Of a stretch of 64,000 nucleotides of DNA, positions 57,246 through 64,000 are shown one piece after another. The notes beneath the pieces were generated by a model, which worked only from the letters and a program-made list of their open reading frames with translations, was not told where the DNA came from and searched no databases. Positions within the stretch are counted from its first letter, which is position 1, and each line of letters starts with the position of its first letter. The position numbers and the translations under genes are program-made. Origin of the DNA: Sporodiniella umbellata (taxonomy: Eukaryota; Mucoromycota; Mucoromycetes; Mucorales; Rhizopodaceae); the NCBI GenBank assembly GCA_025677835.1, contig JAIXMR010000019.1, positions 186,001 to 250,000 on the forward strand, written 5' to 3'.

Positions 57246-59084
57246 TTACAAGGTTCCGTCATATCCCCTGAACATGCCTTCGGCTTCAGAGTCTTTGATC
57301 CAGTAGAGTCCTTCAGTACTTGCTTGAGCCTTGTTTTCTGAAGGTGTTTCAACTAGCTTGACTTCAACTTCGTAGTTCTTAGAGGAGCTAGCTTGGGAGT
57401 CACCGTGTTTGACAACAACAGCAAGGTAAGAGGGTTGAGCTTCTTCAGGAGCAGCGGAAAAGGCAGCGGCAGCAGAGACTGAAGCAGGAGCAATGGAAGC
57501 GGCGGAAACAGAAGCAACAGCTGCAGAGGCGGATACGGGAGCGGCAGAAGCAGAAACTGAGGGTTTAACAGCAGCGGCCGAGGCAGAGGCAGAGACAGAA
57601 GCGGAAGCTGACGCCATAGAAGAGACGGCACGCTTACCCTTCTTGTTGACCTTTACGGAAACAGGAGCAGAGGCGGACATCTTGGATGCAGAAGCGGAAG
57701 CCATAGAAGAGACGGCACGCTTACCCTTCTTGTTGACCTTTACGGAAACAGGAGCAGAGGCGGACATCTTGGATGCAGAAGCGGAAGCCATAGAAGAAAC
57801 GGCACGCTTACCCTTCTTGTTGACCTTTACGGAAACAGGAGCAGAGGCGGACATCTTGGATGCAGAAGCGGAAGCCATGGAAGAGACGGCACGCTTGTTC
57901 TTCTTGTTAACCTTTACGGAAACAGGAGCAGAGGCGGACATCTTGGATGCAGAAGCGGAAGCCATAGAAGAAACGGCACGCTTACCCTTCTTGTTGACCT
58001 TTACGGAAACAGGAGCAGAGGCGGACATCTTGGATGCAGAAGCGGAAGCCATAGAAGAAACGGCACGCTTACCCTTCTTGTTGACCTTTACGGAAACAGG
58101 AGCAGAGGCGGACATCTTGGATGCAGAAGCGGAAGCCATAGAAGAAACGGCACGCTTACCCTTCTTGTTGACCTTTACGGAAACAGGAGCAGAGGCGGAC
58201 ATCTTGGATGCAGAAGCGGAAGCCATAGAAGAGACGGCACGCTTGTTCTTCTTGTTGACCTTTACGGAAACAGGAGCAGAGGCGGACATCTTGGATGCAG
58301 AAGCGGAAGCCATAGAAGAAACGGCACGCTTACCCTTCTTGTTGACCTTTACGGAAACAGGAGCAGAGGCGGACATCTTGGATGCAGAAGCGGAAGCCAT
58401 GGAAGAGACGGCACGCTTGTTCTTCTTGTTAACCTTTACGGAAACAGGAGCAGAGGCGGACATCTTGGATGCAGAAGCGGAAGCCATAGAAGAGACGGCG
58501 CGCTTGACCTTATTGCTGGCAACGGAAACAGGAGCGCTAGCCTTGATGGAAAGAGAAGCGCCACGGCTGGCAGAGGCCATGGAAGAAACAGCACGCTTAA
58601 CATTTCTGTTAGCTTTTTTGCTAACAGGGGCAGCAACAGAGGCACCACGGCTAGCCGAAGCCATGGAAGATACGGCACGCTTAACATTTCTGTTGACCTT
58701 CTTGCTTACGGGAGCGGAAGCTGAAGCCATGGAGGAGACAGCACGCTTGGCCTTTACGGAGGCAAAACTCTTGGGCATGACGGAAGATTGAGGGCGTTCA
58801 GAAACCATAGAAGCAGAGGGCATGAAAGCAGACATGCTGGCAAGGGCACGTCTGTTCATAGCAGGGTGCTGAGCCATAGAAGCACTGGCAGAGGCGACGT
58901 TGGAGGCGTGAGATTGAGGAGCCATGAGGCTCTTGAAGAAATCAACAATGTTGCGCTTATCGACATGTGCAGCTGAAGCAGAGGCTGCAGGCATGGCTGA
59001 ATAGTTGATAGAGGCTGAGCTACCAGCAGCGTATACTGCATGGGTTAATAAGCAAGAAGCAGCAAAAGCAAGAGACAACTTCAT
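57246..59084 (-). CDS. Secreted Ala/Ser-rich repeat protein with Kex2-type sites
   Basis: Single exon of 612 codons. A signal peptide covers about residues 1-19 ('MKLSLAFAASCLLTHAVYA'). A variable N-terminal part (20-110) contains dibasic sites in 'HVDKRNIV' and 'MNRRALAS'. Then 'KRAVSSMASAS' occurs 14 times: three irregular units, ten 29-residue units with only one variable position (Gly or Asn before Lys-Arg), and one final degenerate unit. Each unit ends in Lys-Lys-Gly/Asn-Lys-Arg, the type of site cut by the Golgi protease Kex2. An Ala/Ser/Val-rich segment and a C-terminal polar domain of about 60 residues follow. Sequence layout matches Kex2-processed repeat proteins of fungi; a structural wall protein is the main alternative. 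It has a TATA box at 59142-59153 and no introns. Confidence 0.8.
   Translation of the reverse strand: MKLSLAFAASCLLTHAVYAAGSSASINYSAMPAASASAAHVDKRNIVDFFKSLMAPQSHASNVASASASMAQHPAMNRRALASMSAFMPSASMVSERPQSSVMPKSFASVKAKRAVSSMASASAPVSKKVNRNVKRAVSSMASASRGASVAAPVSKKANRNVKRAVSSMASASRGASLSIKASAPVSVASNKVKRAVSSMASASASKMSASAPVSVKVNKKNKRAVSSMASASASKMSASAPVSVKVNKKGKRAVSSMASASASKMSASAPVSVKVNKKNKRAVSSMASASASKMSASAPVSVKVNKKGKRAVSSMASASASKMSASAPVSVKVNKKGKRAVSSMASASASKMSASAPVSVKVNKKGKRAVSSMASASASKMSASAPVSVKVNKKNKRAVSSMASASASKMSASAPVSVKVNKKGKRAVSSMASASASKMSASAPVSVKVNKKGKRAVSSMASASASKMSASAPVSVKVNKKGKRAVSSMASASASVSASASAAAVKPSVSASAAPVSASAAVASVSAASIAPASVSAAAAFSAAPEEAQPSYLAVVVKHGDSQASSSKNYEVEVKLVETPSENKAQASTEGLYWIKDSEAEGMFRGYDGTL
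57630..58499 (-). repeat. Ten tandem 87-bp coding repeats
   Basis: 870 bases form exactly ten 87-base units that differ at very few positions, most of them synonymous. The variable codon before Lys-Arg follows the order N, G, N, G, G, G, N, G, G, G from the N-terminus. Flanking units are related but irregular, so the regular block looks recently homogenised. Confidence 0.95.
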
Positions 59085-59141
59085 TCTATTTAAATATAGT
59101 GATTTAGATGAGAAATATCGTATTCTAAAGAAACTGAATTG

Positions 59142-59153
59142 CTTTTATATATA
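59142..59153 (-). promoter_or_regulatory. TATA box of the repeat protein gene
   Basis: TATATATAAAAG on the minus strand lies 58 bases before the start codon. This is the strongest TATA-like element among the genes here and suggests regulated or strong expression. Confidence 0.55.
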
Positions 59154-59585
59154 CCCTGATCTTTAAGTTTTAAAATGGTTTAAAGAATTTTACAGTTTTC
59201 TATGCTGGCGGATCAAATTACAACAGGAACGTAAAGTATTTTAGATGTGCCAAAAAAAAAAAAAGAAGGGAGCTTAAAAACGTCTGACAGCCAGATCAAA
59301 TTTCAATTTACATTCTTTCTAAAGTAAAACCTTTTTTTTTCCTTACTACTATTCTGCAATGCTCTTCTTCATATCTATATATTCGCTTTTGACTCTTTTC
59401 TACTTCTCCCCTATCGCTTATTAAGCGTTCCATCCCTTGTTTTGACAAATATGTATCTGAGATACAAGTGTTTTATCTCCAATGTAGATTATAAGAACTC
59501 CGAAGGCACTCTGGCTGTAAGAACTTGACCTACAGTTTACACTCATTTATTTTTTTTTTATTTATAATTACAAAAGCGCTTCAAC

Positions 59586-60394
59586 ATGGTAAAATAAACA
59601 CAAAGATAAAAAGCACAAAAATAACAGGCGTGTGTGTGTGTGTGTGTGTGTGTGTGAAGAAAACAAAGAAGGGAATAGAATGAGGTTATTAACCTGAAGC
59701 AATTTTTTTTCTTGCTATACAATAGTCTAATACACTTCGTCCCTATCTCACAGCTGTTCGCTCTACATTGACCGCCGCGCTTTGTTTGGATAACTTTGCT
59801 TCGCAAGTAGCTGAAAGACACAATACTCCTGAAATTGAATCAGGGTAAGCGAGCGCTTTGAGGTGTAAGGGTGTTTTTTTTTAAAAAGTGTTCATTTGTA
59901 GAAAATCGAAAGAGGTTTTAATGAACCCTTTGGTCATAAGCCGTAACGAAAATGAAAAAGTACTTATTGAACCTTCAGTAAATTCGGTTCGCGTCAGCAT
60001 TAAAATCAAACAAGCAGATGATTTGGAGCGCATTTTATGCCATAAATTTTCTCGCTTCTTGATGATGAGAGCCGAGAATTTTGTTGTTTTGCGTAGAAAA
60101 CCAGTTGATGTGAGTGAGAAAAGTCTAGGTCAATGCAATGGCACATGTTGACACGTCTATTGTAGGGTTACGACATCTCTTTCTTGATTACCAACAACCA
60201 TACCGAGCAAATGTACAAACATAAATTGGTGGATTTCATTGTTCATTTTATGGAAGAGGTGGACAAGGAAATCTCCGAGATGAAGCTCAGTGTCAACACG
60301 CGTGCTAGAACCGTAGCCGAAAGTTATTTAGTTCAGGTAAAAAGAAAAGACAGGAGAGAACAAAGCGGAAGAACTAAAGTTTATCTGCGTATAG
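59586..60394 (+). CDS. ARPC4, Arp2/3 complex 20 kDa subunit
   Basis: Core subunit of the Arp2/3 complex that nucleates branched actin. Exons are 59586-59588, 59726-59844, 59902-60109, 60166-60336 and probably 60380-60394, giving about 171 residues against 168 in human. The first exon is the ATG alone, followed by GTAAAA and a 137-base intron with a GT microsatellite. The protein reads '[20 protein letters not shown]', '[20 protein letters not shown]', '[20 protein letters not shown]' and '[20 protein letters not shown]', close to the animal protein throughout. The last exon is uncertain: it adds only 'FICV' and other acceptors within 100 bases are possible. Confidence 0.92.
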
Positions 60395-60923
60395 TTTGCT
60401 TAAAAGAGCCAACAAGACCACATTAGCTGGCGTTTTATCTTAATGTATTAGTGATTAAAGATGTATACAAGCGCTCTAACTAAGCCTTGAAGCGGGTGAT
60501 TTTTAATGATAGAAAGACAAAACGGGGCTGTTTCTTAAATGAGGAAACGGTGTAACCTATTGGGTTGACGTAATGCAAGATTTTAGGAAGCGGAAAAACA
60601 GGCAGACCAGCAGAGAGCACTCAAGGGTGCCCGTCTCCCTAGCCAGAAAAGACGGGCGGGAAAGGAATCAGTATCATATGAGCGGGAAAAGGTTTACAAC
60701 TGGATGATTGGTGTAAATTTCAAAAAAAATGTGGGGTTAATGTTGATTTTTTTTCTTTTTTCGTCCCTCCACAAGGTTCATCTTTGTACGACATGTGCTT
60801 AATATAAAAACAGCTCAAAAACGAAGGATGAAAGAAAAAAAGTTTTTCTTTCGCTTTTTGCTCAATTTTTTCTTTTTTTTGTGAATTTTCTTGTCATTTT
60901 CGCTGGCGATATTTCTCCTCATT
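60395..60923. other. Intergenic, promoter of the CSL gene
   Basis: 3' end of ARPC4 and promoter of the CSL gene. TATAAAA at 60803-60809 lies about 115 bases before the CSL start. No other gene is seen. Confidence 0.5.
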
Positions 60924-63379
60924 ATGTTTACAACCGAGTCAAGAAAAAGAAAGCAAGATGATTTGAATAAATTAAGCTCTTCCATGCCTACCAATTGGTC
61001 AGATTTTATCTATTCGTCCCCTTCATCGCCCTCTGTAGACAACGGTCTATTTGACCTTCACTCAAATCTGCAGCAAAGCCACGTGGAGCCCAATAGCGGA
61101 ACTAACTCCCGCAGGCACTCAGTGGCTGTGGGCGAGTTAGATTTTCACTCTTTTGACCTTAACGTACTCCCGCATTTTCTGGATGAAAGGCCCGGACATA
61201 AACGAGCCATGTCTTTAAGAGAAGACGATTTGCTTGTAAGCGATCCCTTGTTTTCTCCTAGCTTTTTAGAAGCGCTGATGTCTGAAAATACGAGGCCCAG
61301 GGGATTGTCCATCGACAATAGCGTTATCTCGGATTTCTCTCTTCACGACCTTCACTCGGACCTGTTCAAATTTGACACAGCAGAGCAAACAGTGACCCCC
61401 TCTGCCACTATCACCAACGAAATCAACCTGATGGCCGACTGGCTACTGGAGCAAGACCAACAGCATACTCAGAAAAGGCAAAGGCGTACTACTGACTCCC
61501 CCTTAGGTTCTTCCTCTTCTTCGTCCTCGTCCCCACCTATAACCCCTATGCAGCAGGCCTCCATGGGTTTCGAAGAGCAGGACGACCCTCCTCTTCAGTC
61601 TTTAGTCCAGAACTATTTGCTTCAGAAACATCAGAACTGTATACCTGGCGAGAAAACTGTCACCATTTTAACAAGCCGCGTAGCTCAGAAAAGCTATGGT
61701 ACCGAAAAAAGGTAAACAAACAAAGCTGTCCCAAACGTTTCTAACTTCAAAACAAAGGTTTCTATGCCCTCCGCCCGCCACCGTCTTAAAAGGCACTAGT
61801 TGGTGGACGGCAGACAAGATAGCCGATAAGAGCTCACCTAACGGGTTTCAATCTCAGCCAACTGCACTTCAATCGCCTAAACTTACGATTCAAATTTCGG
61901 GTGAAACAATTCAACAATCGGGTACAATCGAATGGCAAACATTACCTAACACAGATAAGAAGCTGGCAAATGACCACCAGAAAAACTTTGGTAGGTGTAT
62001 ATCAAAACAGCTGTTTATCAATGATGCCGACGAGAAAAGAAAGCGTGTAGAAGTCCTGGCAAGCATACAATTAGCCAACGGGCTGTCCTTAGGCACCTTT
62101 CAGAGCAAAGGCATAAAGGTGATCAGCAAGCCTTCCAAAAAAAGACAGAGCGTGAAAAACATGGAGTGTAAGTACTTGCTTTAAACTTGTACGCTTGTAT
62201 CTAAGAAAAAAATATATAGTATGCATTCACCACGGTACAACCATCTCTTTATTTAATCGTATCCGGTCACAGACTGTATCCACTAAATATCTTGGTGTAT
62301 CCACTAATCAACTGGATAATTCAAACGGTACATGCTTCGTATCCCGAACGGGTACTTGGGATCCTTTTGTTATTTGGATTGTGGACACTTCTTGCACTTC
62401 GGAAAACGTCAATCGACCCAAGAACAACCCCAACAACCCCGACTATCCACCCTCTCCCGCTATTGCTTTACAGTCTTATTCCCCACTGGCTATTCACTAC
62501 AATCAGCCGGTTGTTCTTCAGTGCGTCACCACAGGCTTGGTGAGCCCTGTCATGATCATCCGTAAAGTAGACAAACAAAGTCTTGTTCTGGGCGGAAACA
62601 GTGTTGATCAACGACTCCATCAATCTTTGGGAGGCGAATGCAGCGATGAAACCTTAGGAGATCCTGTTTCTCAATTACACAAAGTTGCCTTTCAAATCGT
62701 ACAAGACCCCTCGTTCCATCAGAATAGCACGCCACATGAAGACCCCACCCATCGATGGAAAATTCCTCTCTCCAGCCACCCTGTCACCTATCTTGCTTGC
62801 CTAAACGATGTTGTGGGTATGCACAAAACAACTTCTACACGTCACCTTGTTCCCCAATGTCAAGAACAGCCTCCTGCAGAGCCTTGGAACGATATCATGC
62901 CTAAAGAGCCCCTTCGCCGCATGAGCACAGCTGAAGCAAAAGGGCGTCGTGGCAGTCTAGCCAAATCAACAAATCCCCTTGTAGATGGACTCGAGGGCTC
63001 GTGCTGGACTGAAGATGTATCAGATGCCGCAGTATGGACTGTAGTCGGCACAGACAGCACAAGCTATACATTCTGGACTCCTCCTGACCGCAAAATCTCT
63101 TCTATCCCTTCCTTTCCTACTGTTCACCAAGTTACCCAACAGGGGGATCACCTTGTGCTGACAGGAGAGAACTTTAGTCAAAATCTAGAGGTTTGGTTTG
63201 GCGATGTTAAGTCGCTACAGACAGACCACATCTCAGGAGAAACTGTTCACTGTAAAATCCCTGTCATGACGCATAGTCCAACTATCCAACAAGACGAAGT
63301 TGGAAACAAGAAAGTACCTTTACTCTTTGTTCGTAGTAACGGTACTATTCATAGAACGAACTTTTATCATACTTTGTAA
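60924..63379 (+). CDS. CSL-family transcription factor (RBP-J/CBF11-like)
   Basis: Nuclear DNA-binding factor of the CBF1/Su(H)/LAG-1 family, the family used by Notch signalling in animals and found in fungi as Cbf11/Cbf12. Exons are 60924-61711, 61758-62167 and 62220-63379, giving 785 residues. Residues 1-240 are a disordered, Ser-rich extension. The Rel-homology N-terminal domain includes 'VTILTSRVAQKSYGTEKRF' and 'LCPPPATVL', which form the DNA contact loops. The beta-trefoil domain contains 'CIHHGTTISLFNRIRSQTVS'-type signature, read across the second intron, and 'AIHYNQPVVLQCVTTG'. The C-terminal IPT/TIG domain has 'PTVHQVTQQGDHLVLTGENF'. The trefoil has Ser/Pro-rich inserts, as in other fungal members. 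Notch itself is not expected in fungi. Confidence 0.94.
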
Positions 63380-64000
63380 TCCATTTGTGTATTTTATTAA
63401 AAAAAAAAAAAAAAGACTACTTCTGGACAAGGGGAGAGGAAGGGGGGCTGATAAACACCATTGGCTTTGCGATAAAAGTTTTTTTTTTTCTTGATAGAGT
63501 ATCCTATCGCTTGAATCCTTGTTTTTTTTTTTTGCCTTATCTATTCATATGAATGAGATGTTTTCTAGAAGTTACCGATGTAGCTAAAAGTAGCTTATTC
63601 CTAATTCCAAAGTGAAATTAAGTGCATGTCGCACGATAAAAGGTATAAGCATACAGAGCTATTTTAAATGAGCCATACTTATTAAAGTTTTCTATCAAAA
63701 ATGAAAAAAAAAAAATTTAAAGGGTCAAAAAATAACGACAAGGACAACATCAGAATTCGCTTGTATTGAGGTATAGTGTTATGAATGGCAATAGTATTAC
63801 TTGGCTAAAAAGTCTTGGCCTTGCCTAGTATAAACAGTTAAAACAGCGCATATATGGACACGATGCTGCGTTATTCACCTGAAAGACTAAGAAGTATCAA
63901 TAAAGTTCAGATTTAGCCGGGCGTGTTCTATTTTTTCAATATAAAAGTTTCGAACTAATTTTCAAGTATGTACATTTTATCAAAACAAACATTTTAAAAT
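63380..64000. other. 3' flank, no gene seen
   Basis: AT-rich end of the window with short A and T runs. No coding or RNA gene is supported. Confidence 0.55.

Noticed and set aside
57630..58499. Regular repeats that could be taken for a CRISPR array
   Set aside because: The repeats are directly adjacent 87-bp coding units without spacers, in a eukaryotic gene.
57493..58791. A 432-codon ORF on the plus strand, antisense to the repeat protein
   Set aside because: It exists because the 87-bp unit is open in this antisense frame and is then multiplied ten times. The product is a Glu/Ala/Leu repeat with no signal peptide, and the minus strand has the signal peptide, TATA box and codon choice.

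Overview
The window is eukaryotic nuclear DNA from a fungus, most probably a member of the Mucoromycota (Mucorales-like). The evidence is short GT-AG introns of about 45-75 bases in nearly every gene, single-copy housekeeping genes that look fungal (GAPDH, PGK, BiP ending HDEL, flavocytochrome b2), a chitin deacetylase, a CSL transcription factor, a Zn2Cys6 regulator and very AT-rich intergenic DNA full of long A/T homopolymers. The species cannot be named from this sequence alone. I built exon models by hand; every model listed as joined is in frame across all its junctions unless its entry says otherwise.

Layout. 1-7.4 kb: RNA polymerase III subunit RPC5 (5' part), GAPDH, a peroxisomal SCP-x type thiolase and an Iml2/TTC39 TPR protein. 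8.5-14 kb: KIN17, a Rab GTPase and phosphoglycerate kinase. 15-23 kb: an apparently N-myristoylated methyltransferase, flavocytochrome b2 and a PSR/SCP-type phosphatase. 24.5-32.8 kb: actin-related protein 10 (dynactin), BiP/Kar2, a Gyp5/EVI5-like Rab GAP and the Golgi SNARE Gos1, all on the minus strand. 33-37 kb: a polyglutamine protein, a small plus-strand ORF and a regul​ator with two complete Zn2Cys6 clusters. 37-42.4 kb: a gene-poor region with nested inverted repeats. 42.4-45.5 kb: GPI-type chitin deacetylase, a UBL-BAG cochaperone and a Ser/Pro-rich orphan. 47.5-55.4 kb: ribosomal proteins uL5 and eS8, complex I subunit NDUFS5, a protein with two START-like domains and a membrane tail, and a seven-helix membrane protein. 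57-63.4 kb: a secreted repeat protein with Lys-Arg sites, ARPC4 and a CSL factor.

The genes do not form an operon-like system. Several share themes: secretory traffic (BiP, Gos1, Rab, Rab GAP), cytoskeleton (Arp10, ARPC4) and cell surface (chitin deacetylase, repeat protein, seven-helix protein). The best candidates for undescribed biology are the secreted protein with ten 87-base repeats separated by Kex2-type sites (57246-59084), the double Zn2Cys6 regulator (34812-37053) and the nested inverted repeats at 38.2-42.1 kb.
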